Shown here: positions 1-7,863 of the stretch, piece by piece
Position numbering within the stretch: position 1 is the stretch's first letter
Layout of the letters: every line of letters starts with the position of its first letter
From: JAEUMD01 sp050250815
GTDB lineage: Bacteria > Pseudomonadota > Alphaproteobacteria > Rhizobiales > Hyphomicrobiaceae
Direction of reading: 5' to 3'
DNA: 12,993 bases
NCBI GenBank assembly: GCA_050250815.1
Contig: JBFWNY010000058.1
Location: 1-12,993, forward strand
Translations under genes and position numbers: made by a program
The notes under the pieces: generated by a model
Told to the model about the DNA's origin: nothing
Databases searched by the model: none
What the model saw: only the letters and a program-made list of their open reading frames with translations

Positions 1-159
1 GCGACGGCCCTCGTCCCCATCGCCGATCGCATTGTGCTTGTGGCGCGGGCCGGCGACACCACCCCTCCGACGCTGTCGGAAACGGCAGGCATTCTCGCGC
101 ATGCCGGCGACCGGCTCACAGGTATTGTGCTCAACATGTCGGAAAGCGGTCCGGCCTGA
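1..159 (+). CDS. C-terminal end of a Wzc-like polysaccharide tyrosine autokinase (partial)
   Basis: Frame 1 is open from the window edge to a TGA at 157-159 and gives 52 residues. The segment contains ADRIVLVARAGDTTP, then a helix, then LTGIVLNMSES. This matches the end of the P-loop ATPase domain of bacterial tyrosine kinases (BY-kinase, Wzc/CapB/ExoP type), in which a strand reading like 'ADxVLLVVRxGxT' precedes a final 'GVVLN' strand. Walker A and B would lie upstream, outside the window, so catalysis cannot be checked. The usual C-terminal tyrosine cluster is absent: the protein ends about four residues after the VLN strand. Such kinases control chain length and export of Wzx/Wzy-type polysaccharides, which suits the downstream genes. 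A ParA/MinD-like ATPase is the main alternative. Confidence 0.6.
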   Translation, partial: ATALVPIADRIVLVARAGDTTPPTLSETAGILAHAGDRLTGIVLNMSESGPA

Positions 160-201
160 CACGCTTGCGGCACCGTGCAACTCCATTGAGATCGACCGTT
201 C

Positions 202-237
202 TGAGGCGCGCCGCGGGGCAACTCGCGGCGCGCCTCA
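202..237 (+). terminator. Strong hairpin, probable terminator after the kinase gene
   Basis: A perfect 14-bp stem (202-215 with 224-237) closes an 8-base loop and starts 43 bp after the stop codon at 159. It is almost entirely G+C. No good T-run follows (only GTTTGT around 249), so intrinsic termination is plausible but not classical. The rest of 160-450 shows no gene and no convincing promoter. Confidence 0.55.
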
Positions 238-450
238 TCGCGATCGCGTTTGTCACTGAGGGACGGGCAAGCGCCTTTAACGGTTCGTCCACCATGCCGG
301 GGGGCGCTTGACGCACGCTGCGACCCGTCTTTAGCGGCGGCATGCGGATTGCTTCCACCTCGCTCAGGGACCCGGGAACCACTCGAACGGCTTCCGGCAA
401 CGTCTTACGCTCGTGGGATTTTCCGGTGTGACCGCGAACGTGCTTGAACA

Positions 451-1338
451 ATGGTCCGGTTTGGTGTTGGTGAGCAGCACGTAACTCTCAGTACAACTAT
501 GATGCAGTCCAGCGTAACGTCGCGTCATTACGGCAACCCGAGCTCGGCCACGAGCGTCGCAGCGGGCATCGAGCATCCCGTGCTCGCTTCCGTTGATGGC
601 TGGGGTATCAACCTCGCCCGCATGGATGATGCGGTCGCCGCAATCGCGAGCGCCGCCGAGCGCGGTGAAAGCTGCGCGGCCTTCACTCTGAACCTCGACC
701 ACCTGGTCAAATTGCGGACCGACGCGCGCTTCCGCGACGCGTACCGGCACGCGCGCTTTGTGACGGCCGACGGTGCTCCGGTTGCTCGTCTCGCGCGCCG
801 CCAGGGCGCGGCCGTGGAGCGCACGACGGGCGCCGATCTCGTCCTGCCGCTCATGGAAGCTGCCGCGGAGCGCGACCTGCCCGTTTATCTGTTCGGCTCC
901 AGCCCTGGCGTGCTGGGGCGCGCCGGGGCTCGCCTCGCCGCCAACACCGGATATCGCTTGTCGATCGCTGGCAGCGAGGCTCCGCCCATGGGATTTGATC
1001 CGCAAAGTCCCTCGGCAGATGCTGCGCTCGATCGCGTCGCCGCCTCGGGCGCGCGCCTCTGCCTGCTGGCGCTCGGCGCTCCCAAACAGGAGTTGCTGGC
1101 CGCGCGCGCCGTAGAACGTGGCATTCCCGTCGTGTTCGTATGCATCGGCGCGGCCCTCGACTTCCTCGCCGGATCGCAGACACGTGCACCTCGGGTTGTT
1201 CAGCGAAGCGGCATGGAGTGGGCCTGGCGGCTCGCAACAAATCCCCGCCGGCTGGCGGGCCGCTACGCGCAGTGTGCGCTCCTTCTCGCCCGCCTGTCGC
1301 TGTCGCACGGAAATCCGCAACGCAACGCAGCATCCTAA
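451..1338 (+). CDS. WecG/TagA/CpsF family glycosyltransferase (GT26)
   Basis: This enzyme would transfer a sugar (ManNAc, ManNAcA or similar in characterised relatives) from a nucleotide donor to an undecaprenyl-linked acceptor at the inner membrane. Family signatures appear in order: TLNLDHLVKLR (79-89, the conserved T-x-N), VTADGAPV (about 104-111, with D107 matching the proposed catalytic Asp of TagA), RTTGADL (124-130), LFGSSPGVL (147-155), LLALGAPKQE (195-204), CIGAALDFLAG (221-231), then RAPRVVQRSGMEWAWRL. The family core is complete. The first 40 residues are not conserved-looking. ATGs at 499 or 502 are equally possible starts, and none has a clear Shine-Dalgarno site. It leads a + strand operon of glycosyltransferases. 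Acceptor and donor cannot be deduced. Confidence 0.9.
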   Translation: MVRFGVGEQHVTLSTTMMQSSVTSRHYGNPSSATSVAAGIEHPVLASVDGWGINLARMDDAVAAIASAAERGESCAAFTLNLDHLVKLRTDARFRDAYRHARFVTADGAPVARLARRQGAAVERTTGADLVLPLMEAAAERDLPVYLFGSSPGVLGRAGARLAANTGYRLSIAGSEAPPMGFDPQSPSADAALDRVAASGARLCLLALGAPKQELLAARAVERGIPVVFVCIGAALDFLAGSQTRAPRVVQRSGMEWAWRLATNPRRLAGRYAQCALLLARLSLSHGNPQRNAAS

Positions 1339-1442
1339 AGGAGAACACGACCGTTAACGACGTCAAAGGGGCAAACCACTAAACATCGCGATCATGCTGC
1401 CGGCGGGCACCGGCCGCCGAACGCCAAAGAAAGAACCCCCTG
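1337..1442 (+). other. Intergenic stretch with an orphan Shine-Dalgarno and a vestigial start
   Basis: AAAGGAG at 1337-1343 is the best ribosome-binding site in the operon, but no gene starts behind it. The next in-frame codons run GTT AAC GAC ... CAC TAA and stop at 1381. The following bases read NIAIMLPAGTG in one frame, which resembles the N-terminal beta strand of a GT4 enzyme, but that frame does not continue as a recognisable protein. This looks like a deletion scar or a leftover from a lost gene. No promoter or terminator is obvious. Confidence 0.35.
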
Positions 1443-2582
1443 ATGCAGCCGACCAAGATCTTGTTCTACACGCACGGGTTGGTCGACGGCGGTGCCGAGC
1501 GCCTATGGGCCTGTCTGGCGTCCGCCTTCCAGAAGCGCGGCTACGACGTTGTCTTCGTCCAGGACTTCGAAGCGGACGACAATCGAGGCAACCTCGATCC
1601 TGCGATCCCGCTGCACACACTCGGGCGGGGTCACTTCCGCGCTACGTGGCGGCTGTCGCGAATTCTGGCCACCGAGAAGCCGGCGCTTGCCATCACCGCT
1701 GTCGGCGGTTCCAACACAAAGCTTCTCGCCGCCCGTGCACTCTCCGGCCACCCGATGCACGCGATCATCTCCTATCACGGCTATAACGAGTGGAAGACCG
1801 GTTGGCTGAGCTGGTTCACCTACTACTTCCTGCCCCTGCTCTCTCGCCTTGCCGACCGCACCATCGCGGTATCCGAAGGTTTGCGCGAGGAACTGATAAA
1901 GCGCTGGGGTGCGGAGCCCGGTAAGACCATCACGATCCACAATCCGGTGTTCTTTCCCGAAGTCGCAGCCCTGCCCTCGGCAGCAGAACTCGCGCACCGT
2001 GACAATACGGTGCTCGCGGTGGGGCGTTTCGTTCCGGAGAAGGATTTCCGAACGCTGATCCGCGCCTTCGCCCGTGTACGCACACCCAATTCGCGCCTCG
2101 TGATCCTGGGCAAGGGTCCGCAGCGCGACATGCTCGTGCGAGAGGTCCATCGCCTCGGATTGGGCGAGCGCGTTTCCATGCCCGGCTACAGTCGCGAGCC
2201 CTGGGCCGCTTATGCGGCCGCCAAATGCTTCGTACTGTCGTCAATTTCGGAGCCCTTCGGCAACGTCATCGTCGAAGCGATGGCCTACGGCCTGCCGATT
2301 GTCGCCACGGCGTGCTCGGGACCTCTCGAGATCCTCAGGCACGGCCGGTTCGGCCGCATCGTCTCGCTCAAGGACGAAGTGCAGCTCGCGCAGGCTATCG
2401 ACGACACGCTGCAGGAGCCGGGTGAGCCCTTGGAGCGCCGCCGCCGTACCAACGATTTCTCGTTCTCGGTCCGCGTGCCTGCCTACGAGGCGCTCGTCTC
2501 CGAAGTGCTCGGGGCATCCGCCTCACGCAAGACCGAGACCGTCGGCTTGGCCAAGGCAAGCCCGGCGGAGGATCACGCATGA
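1443..2582 (+). CDS. GT4-family glycosyltransferase (GT-B fold)
   Basis: This is a 379-residue retaining glycosyltransferase, expected to add one sugar to the lipid-linked repeat unit on the cytoplasmic face. The N-terminal Rossmann half begins ILFYTHGLVDGGAER, with the usual glycine-rich acceptor loop. IAVSEGLREEL (141-151) is typical of the domain border. The donor half starts at LAVGRFVPEKDF (191-202). The EX7E motif is E270/E278 within SEPFGNVIVEAMAYG. The start follows a purine-rich AAAGAAAG, which is a weak ribosome site. The gene ends in an ATGA overlap with the next glycosyltransferase, so the two are probably translationally coupled. The final 30 residues look disordered. Sugar specificity is unknown. 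Confidence 0.9.
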   Translation: MQPTKILFYTHGLVDGGAERLWACLASAFQKRGYDVVFVQDFEADDNRGNLDPAIPLHTLGRGHFRATWRLSRILATEKPALAITAVGGSNTKLLAARALSGHPMHAIISYHGYNEWKTGWLSWFTYYFLPLLSRLADRTIAVSEGLREELIKRWGAEPGKTITIHNPVFFPEVAALPSAAELAHRDNTVLAVGRFVPEKDFRTLIRAFARVRTPNSRLVILGKGPQRDMLVREVHRLGLGERVSMPGYSREPWAAYAAAKCFVLSSISEPFGNVIVEAMAYGLPIVATACSGPLEILRHGRFGRIVSLKDEVQLAQAIDDTLQEPGEPLERRRRTNDFSFSVRVPAYEALVSEVLGASASRKTETVGLAKASPAEDHA

Positions 2583-3685
2583 GCGTGAGCGCGGGTGAGC
2601 GCCGACCCCGCCGGGTCTACCTCGACCTCACGCACCTCGGCCGGCACGTCACGGGCCTCGAACGGATTGCGATCGAGCTGTTCGAGAAGGTGAACTTTGC
2701 CGGCGCCGAGGTCGTTCCTGTCCGGTCGCGCGGCATCGCTTCCATGATCGTCAAGCAGCAGGTTCTGCTGCCGCTGCTCGCTCTTATGCATCGCGACGCG
2801 CACTTCGCCTTTCCCGGGTTTCCCCCATCTCCGCTGATGACCCTGTGTCCGGAACGCGTGGTACTCTACGTCCACGACCTGTTCCTGATGACGCGGCGGC
2901 AGGACCTCGGATTAAAGGCACGGCTCTACATGGCCTGGCCCTTCCGCATCGCGATTACACGGCTGAAAAGGTTCCTGACGAACTCCGCAAAGACCCGCGC
3001 CGAGTTGCAGCCACATGTGCGCAAGACTGCCGAGATTGCACTCTACCGGCCGCAGGTCGGCAACGTATTCGGCCTGTCCCCGGGAGATCGCATCTCGCGT
3101 TCAGATCGCCCGCAGCCACTGCGCATGGTCGCCGTCGGCACCGTCGAACCCCGCAAGAACTACGGCTATGCAGCGCGGCTGCGCGCGGCACTCGCAGCGC
3201 GCGGATACGAGGGTGCCGAGCTGCACATCATCGGCCGCGCGGGCTGGGGCGAGGACGCCACCCGCTTGGCCGGCGAGCCCGGCGTGACACTGCACGGATA
3301 CCTATCCACCGACGAGGCCCGACGGATCATCGAGCACGCTGACATCTACCTTTCGACGGCGCACGACGAGGGCCTGGGCTTGCCGCTGCTCGAAGCGCAG
3401 TTCGCAGGTCTGCCTGTTGTGGTCGCCGACATCCCCGTATTCCGCGAGGTGCTGGGCGCGAGCGGCATCTTCATCCCGCGCGACGATGCCGATGCGGCGG
3501 CCGCGATGATCGACCGGCTCGTCTCCTCGCCCGGCTGGCGCCGCGACGCCGTGATGGCAGCCCGAACCAACCTCGATTTCTGGAACGAGGCCGCCGCGCA
3601 AGACAGTGCTCGCGTCCGCTCCATGTTCTCTCACGACGCGCAGCAGCGTCTCGCCGGCGCCCGGCTTGCCTCGCCCGAAGGCTAG
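2579..3685 (+). CDS. GT4-family glycosyltransferase (mannosyltransferase-like)
   Basis: A 368-residue GT-B enzyme whose ATG overlaps the TGA of the preceding gene (ATGA). The N-terminal half starts VYLDLTHLGRHVTGLERIA, a pattern common in GT4 mannosyl- and rhamnosyltransferases of exopolysaccharide loci. It has a YVHDLF motif at 97-102 and FLTNSAKTRAEL at 132-143. The donor half has VGTVEPRKNY at 186-195. The EX7E pair is E264/E272 in DEGLGLPLLEAQFAG. All expected elements are present and the length is normal. It sits five bases upstream of the GH10 gene and so belongs to the same transcription unit. Donor and acceptor are not predictable from sequence; mannose is a guess by resemblance. Confidence 0.9.
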   Translation: MSVSAGERRPRRVYLDLTHLGRHVTGLERIAIELFEKVNFAGAEVVPVRSRGIASMIVKQQVLLPLLALMHRDAHFAFPGFPPSPLMTLCPERVVLYVHDLFLMTRRQDLGLKARLYMAWPFRIAITRLKRFLTNSAKTRAELQPHVRKTAEIALYRPQVGNVFGLSPGDRISRSDRPQPLRMVAVGTVEPRKNYGYAARLRAALAARGYEGAELHIIGRAGWGEDATRLAGEPGVTLHGYLSTDEARRIIEHADIYLSTAHDEGLGLPLLEAQFAGLPVVVADIPVFREVLGASGIFIPRDDADAAAAMIDRLVSSPGWRRDAVMAARTNLDFWNEAAAQDSARVRSMFSHDAQQRLAGARLASPEG

Positions 3686-3690
3686 CGGAC

Positions 3691-4851
3691 ATGAGGCGCT
3701 CGCAACACGGCTTTCCCAACCGGCGCCGCGTTCTCTCTGGTGCGACCTCCCTCCTCGCCTCAACCGCTGCTGGCCCGGTGTTTGGGCACCGGGCACTTGC
3801 CGCAGCGGCGGAACGGAGCAAGGCGGAAGACGGCGCCACGTCGCTCGGCACCCTTGCCATTGCCAAGGGGATCGATCTTGGCGCCTCGTTCGCCGTACAC
3901 GAACTCGACCAGCCCTATGGCCAGGCGTACGCAGCGGCCTACCTGAGGGACGCGCGCACACTGACGAGCGAACTCTCGTTCAAGATGTCGACGCTGCGGC
4001 CGGCAGCAGACACGCTCGACTTCGCGCCAGCCGACCGGCTCGTGGAATTCGCGACGCGCAACAGACTGAAGCTGCGCGCCCACACACTCATCTGGAACGA
4101 TGCTCTGCCGCAGTGGATTCACCGGCTCGGCCCCGACGAGGTGCGGCTGCTGTTCGAGGCGCACATCATGACGATGGTCGAGCGCTATCGCGGCCGCGTC
4201 TGGGCCTGGGATGTCGTCAATGAACCGATCGGGCCGTGGGACAGGCTACCTGGGAACCTTCGCAAAGGTCCATTCCTGACGGCCTTCGGCGAGAGCTACA
4301 TCGCCCGCGCGTTCCGCGCCGCGCGGGCATTGGACGGCAGCGCGATTCTGGTTCTCAATGAAGCGCAGACAGAGAGCGACGACGAGAACGGCAAGGTGTT
4401 CCGCGACAGCCTGCTCGCCCTGCTGAAGCGATTGAAGGCGGACGCCGTCCCCATCGACGCCGTGGGATTGCAGTCCCACCTGTTCTCGGACAAACCCTAC
4501 GACTTCGCGAAATTCGTTGGCTTCCTCGACGAGATTGCAAGCCTCGGCTTTGCCATCCACATCACCGAACTCGACGTCAACGACCGCGCATTTGCCGCCG
4601 ACATCAGACAGCGGGACGCCGCGGTCGCCGATCTCTATCGCAGGTTCCTGACCGCAGTTCTGCCGCATCCCGCCGTCAAGGCACTCACGTTCTGGCAGCT
4701 GGCCGATCACACCAGCTGGCTCTGGTACGAAGCCACCTCTGGCGCCAAGCTGCGACGCGAGCCCCGGCCTCTTCTTCTCGACAAGTCGTTCCACCGCAAG
4801 CCCGCATGGTTCGCTGTCGCGTCCGCGCTCAAAGCGATGCCGCCGCGCTGA
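3691..4851 (+). CDS. Tat-exported GH10 endo-beta-1,4-glycanase (xylanase family)
   Basis: A 386-residue glycoside hydrolase family 10 protein. The N-terminus has a twin-arginine pattern, NRRRVLSG (10-17), then a hydrophobic stretch and an AxA-type cleavage region near 35-40, so export to the periplasm is likely. The GH10 barrel shows SFKMSTLRPA (96-105), equivalent to the EMKW region, and AHTLIWN (130-136). It also shows WDVVNEP with the acid/base at E178, and IHITELDVND with the nucleophile at E293. A WQLADHTSW strand follows. Both catalytic glutamates are present, so it should be active. GH10 enzymes cleave beta-1,4-xylan or mixed glycans. Inside a polysaccharide operon the likelier role is trimming or releasing the cell's own polymer. 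The last 23 bp overlap the opposing glycosyltransferase gene. Confidence 0.9.
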   Translation: MRRSQHGFPNRRRVLSGATSLLASTAAGPVFGHRALAAAAERSKAEDGATSLGTLAIAKGIDLGASFAVHELDQPYGQAYAAAYLRDARTLTSELSFKMSTLRPAADTLDFAPADRLVEFATRNRLKLRAHTLIWNDALPQWIHRLGPDEVRLLFEAHIMTMVERYRGRVWAWDVVNEPIGPWDRLPGNLRKGPFLTAFGESYIARAFRAARALDGSAILVLNEAQTESDDENGKVFRDSLLALLKRLKADAVPIDAVGLQSHLFSDKPYDFAKFVGFLDEIASLGFAIHITELDVNDRAFAADIRQRDAAVADLYRRFLTAVLPHPAVKALTFWQLADHTSWLWYEATSGAKLRREPRPLLLDKSFHRKPAWFAVASALKAMPPR

Positions 4852-6067
4852 GCGAACGTGTCTTGCCCTTGCCAAAGCGGCGGTCCTGAAGCTCACGATG
4901 GTTCTGGTAGCATTTGGCGAGCTGCACCGCGGGACGGAACTCCTTGATTTCGGCGGCAACGGAGTCCGGCGTCATCAGCCCGGACCGCTGCGCTTCACGG
5001 ATTGCAACGAAAGCGTCCGCCAGCCGGTCGGCCATGTCCTCGCTGCTCGCCGAGCGGGCGACGAGATGGCCGCTGATGCCGTCCTTGATAACGCTTTCCA
5101 GTTGCGGCAGGTGGATGGCGCCCACCGGCCGGCCCGATCCCAGCGCCTCCAGCACCGAGAACGGCATGCCCTCGAACTCCGAGGTCAGGATACCGGCGTG
5201 CGCGGAGGCGAGCACGTCGGCGACACCGCCCGCCGTCTTGAAGCCGTGCAGGGTCGTGTGCGCCTCGATGGCGCTGAATTCGGGGAAGCGGTTGGGATCG
5301 CTGGTACCCATGTAGTGGAAGCGCACGGCCGGGCCGATCTTGTCGGCAAGGCGCGCGATCGTCCTGAACATGAGCGATGGCACCTTGAAGAGATCGAGCC
5401 GGCCGGCGAACGCAATGCCGAACTCGTCGCCCCGGGGGAGCGGGCGCGGCGAGAATGTCTGCGGATCCACCCAGGTCGACAGCGTATCGATCTTGTGAGC
5501 CTCACCAGGATAGGTCGCGCGGATGCGCTCGGTGATGATCGGATTGACGCACAGGAACTTGTTGCAGGCCTTCACCGCCAGCCATTCGTTGATGTTGTGG
5601 ACGTAGCGGTAGCTCTTCAACAGGCTGTCCATCTGCATCTTCGGCGCGCCCTCGCCATGCAGCATCTGCACGAACGGCACACCCAGCGCGCGCACCAGCG
5701 TCGCGAACTCCACGCGTTGCAGATCGACGCTGGTCGGTTGCTCCTTCAGCACCGACCGAACCCTGGGCAGGTGCCGGAGCAGGCCCTGCATGAACTGGAA
5801 GTTGATCGATTGTGAGATGGAGCGCGCCGCCTCCCTGGCGCGGTCGTCAGGAAAATGCAGCACGGGGAGAAAGTCGAAGGACTTGCCGCGAAATTCCTGC
5901 CGCGAAACCTTGCCAAGCTCCAGGTCGCCCCGCGCGTCGACGCCGATCATCAGGAACGTGAAGTCGTCGGGAAGGAACGCGATCATGTCGCGGATGAAGG
6001 TCTCAAGGCCGCCGACCTTGGCGCCGCGCGGATCGAAAGAATGGATGACCGAAAGGCGATAACTCAT
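4829..6067 (-). CDS. GT4-family glycosyltransferase
   Basis: A 412-residue GT-B glycosyltransferase read on the minus strand. The N-terminal strand is YRLSVIHSFDPRGAKVGGLE, with the acceptor-site glycine loop. The donor domain begins FAGRLDLFKVP (220-230). The EX7E pair is E299/E307 in EFEGMPFSVLEALGSGRP. I chose the ATG at 6067 because GGACGAG lies five bases upstream. An in-frame ATG 13 codons earlier (6106) has no such site, and those extra residues do not resemble the family. It is downstream of the flippase gene with a 173-bp gap that shows no gene, so co-transcription is likely but not certain. Its end overlaps the convergent GH10 gene by 23 bp. The sugar transferred is unknown. Confidence 0.88.
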   Translation of the reverse strand: MSYRLSVIHSFDPRGAKVGGLETFIRDMIAFLPDDFTFLMIGVDARGDLELGKVSRQEFRGKSFDFLPVLHFPDDRAREAARSISQSINFQFMQGLLRHLPRVRSVLKEQPTSVDLQRVEFATLVRALGVPFVQMLHGEGAPKMQMDSLLKSYRYVHNINEWLAVKACNKFLCVNPIITERIRATYPGEAHKIDTLSTWVDPQTFSPRPLPRGDEFGIAFAGRLDLFKVPSLMFRTIARLADKIGPAVRFHYMGTSDPNRFPEFSAIEAHTTLHGFKTAGGVADVLASAHAGILTSEFEGMPFSVLEALGSGRPVGAIHLPQLESVIKDGISGHLVARSASSEDMADRLADAFVAIREAQRSGLMTPDSVAAEIKEFRPAVQLAKCYQNHRELQDRRFGKGKTRSLSAAASL

Positions 6068-6240
6068 GTTCACTCGTCCGAATTGCATGCTGGACGCCCT
6101 GTTCATCCCAAAGGCGGCCGATCTGCCGCATGCTGGGTGCGCCAGCTAGGGCTTAACAAGCTCCGTGCCAGCACCTGCCGGGCGCCGAACGCTCGGCACG
6201 CGACTTCCCGGTCTGGTGAAGCAACTCTTGAACTCCAGCC

Positions 6241-7695
6241 TCATGCACCGCCCGCGCGCCGCAATCGCAGGCCGGAAAGCAACAGGCCGAAGGCCCGTGC
6301 AGCCGCTGACGGATAGAGTGCTGCAAGCACCACACCATAAACAATCGCACCGACGACGACCGCTATCGTGATCGACGGCAATGTGGCCGCGAGAGGCATC
6401 TGTCGGACGGCGACCAGCATGGCCAACGTCGCAACGCCCACCTTGATGGCATCCACGAACGGCAGCGCATAGCGATACCAGTGCCACCCGCAGGCGAGCG
6501 TTACGACAAGGCTTACGCCGGCACCTGCCGTCGCGCCCGCAACGCTGCCTGGCAGGCCACCCAACCAAAGCCCTATCCCAGCTCCGCCGAGCGATAGCAC
6601 GGCATCGATGATGTCGTTTACGAGCGGCACGACCGGCCGCTCGTGCAGCAGAAAGACCTGTTCGCCGAAGTGAATGCGCAGGGCGCGGATCGCACCGGCG
6701 GCAATGGCCAGGGGCAGAATGGCGTGCGTCATCTCGCGGAACGGCGCCGCGACAAACAGATCGGTGAGTGGTCTGGCTATCGCCCATAAGCCGGCGGACG
6801 CCGGAAGCATGGCGATCAGCAGCAGAACGCCGTTGCGAACAAGCTGCGCCTGGCCTTCGCCCATGCCGCCCTCGCGTGCCCGGCGCATGGCGAGCGGGAA
6901 GGCCGCGGCCGTCACCAGCATCGCCGCGAAGCTCGCAGCCCGCAGTCCCAGCGCCCAGCCGACCGTCAGCAGGCCGACCGCCGCGGCGCCCTCGAAGAAC
7001 TCCACGAGAAAGCGCAGGCCATTGCTGGCGATCCACGTGAAGACGCCGCCTGCGAGCAGAGGCAGCCCGTAGCGCAGCGCAACCTTGATGATGTCACCGG
7101 ACGCCTGCCATGGCCGCCAGCCGATCTCCAGCCGAAGAACTGCGAGAACCAGCGTCAACACCTGTGCAATGGTATAGCCCCACAGAACCATCGCCGCGCT
7201 CTGCTCGACGTAGGCCACCAGAAGAATGCCCGCGGCGAGGCCCACGACGGGCCAGACGATCTGCAGGATCGAGTAGGTCAGCGTGTCGTGCGCCGTGCGG
7301 GCGCGGTCGGTGAGCTGGGTGATGATCGCCCGCGTCATGATGCACGACAGCGCAGCGAGCACGAGAGAGACCGTCCACTCCGTTTCAACGGTCGCCACTA
7401 GTGCCGCGACGATGATCACGGATGCGGCGGTCGATACCGCCATCATCATGCTTTCCGTCTGGAGGAAGCGTTGGCGGTCTTCGGCTGTCGCGGCGCTGTC
7501 GAAGTAGCGCATCGTATAGAGCGTGAACCAGAACATCGTGGCGATGTAGGCAAGCTCCTGCGTCGCCATGACGAGCGCGAACACACCCATGCGCTCGGGC
7601 GTGAGAAAGTGCGTCCAGGCTATCACCGAGACGAGCTGAAAGATTGGCCCGACGAGTTGCGCGGGCAGATAGAGCAGGGTCTGCTTGATCAGCAT
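6241..7695 (-). CDS. Wzx-like polysaccharide flippase (MOP/PST superfamily membrane protein)
   Basis: About 484 residues, almost wholly hydrophobic, with roughly 12-14 predicted membrane helices by eye. It begins LIKQTLLYLPAQLVGPIFQLVSVIAWTHFLTPERMGVFAL. The first helix followed by 'LTPExxGxFAL' is characteristic of O-antigen and exopolysaccharide flippases of the MOP superfamily. Such proteins move the undecaprenyl-linked repeat unit across the inner membrane. I set the start at the ATG at 7695, with GGAA a few bases upstream. A TTG at 7743 would add 16 polar residues without family resemblance. The gene is divergent from the GINT1-like gene across a 168-bp intergenic region and upstream of the minus-strand glycosyltransferase. 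A short Arg-rich cytoplasmic tail ends the protein. Confidence 0.85.
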   Translation of the reverse strand: MLIKQTLLYLPAQLVGPIFQLVSVIAWTHFLTPERMGVFALVMATQELAYIATMFWFTLYTMRYFDSAATAEDRQRFLQTESMMMAVSTAASVIIVAALVATVETEWTVSLVLAALSCIMTRAIITQLTDRARTAHDTLTYSILQIVWPVVGLAAGILLVAYVEQSAAMVLWGYTIAQVLTLVLAVLRLEIGWRPWQASGDIIKVALRYGLPLLAGGVFTWIASNGLRFLVEFFEGAAAVGLLTVGWALGLRAASFAAMLVTAAAFPLAMRRAREGGMGEGQAQLVRNGVLLLIAMLPASAGLWAIARPLTDLFVAAPFREMTHAILPLAIAAGAIRALRIHFGEQVFLLHERPVVPLVNDIIDAVLSLGGAGIGLWLGGLPGSVAGATAGAGVSLVVTLACGWHWYRYALPFVDAIKVGVATLAMLVAVRQMPLAATLPSITIAVVVGAIVYGVVLAALYPSAAARAFGLLLSGLRLRRAGGA

Positions 7696-7850
7696 CGATT
7701 CCGTGCCGGTTGCCTGTCGCGGCCGTGAGAAGCTTCGCTGCAAGTCGTGCGCCGTGCAGGGCCCGCGACTTTCGTGCGAGCCCGTTTACCATATGCGCAC
7801 GCCGATCCGGGAGTTTCTGTAGACCACTCTCGCCGTGCCGCGGCGCTTGC

Positions 7851-7855
7851 AGGAG
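7851..7855 (+). promoter_or_regulatory. Shine-Dalgarno fixing the start at 7864
   Basis: AGGAG lies eight bases before the ATG at 7864. An upstream in-frame GTG at 7747 has no such site and would place the start inside the divergent promoter region. Confidence 0.75.
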
Positions 7856-7863
7856 CCGAGCTC

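Noticed and set aside
364..1320. Long open frame on the minus strand opposite the GT26 gene
   Set aside because: Its Arg/Ala/Gly-rich product has no family motif, and the + strand carries every GT26 signature; it is a GC-rich antisense artefact.
4898..5815. 305-codon open frame on + inside the minus-strand GT4 gene
   Set aside because: Composition is rich in Arg, His and Gln with no recognisable domain, and the opposite strand has clear GT-B motifs.
6068..6240. Small gene or terminator between the flippase and GT4 genes
   Set aside because: Only a six-base CGTGCC/GGCACG pairing across a long loop (6164-6200) was seen, and no protein-like frame.
6146..7036. 296-codon minus-strand frame over the flippase
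   Set aside because: Arg/Gly/Cys-rich and hydrophilic, whereas the overlapping frame gives a coherent polytopic membrane protein.
7747..7863. Upstream GTG extension of the GINT1-like protein
   Set aside because: AGGAG positioned eight bases before ATG 7864 and the family-like MRIEIIQD start favour the shorter protein.
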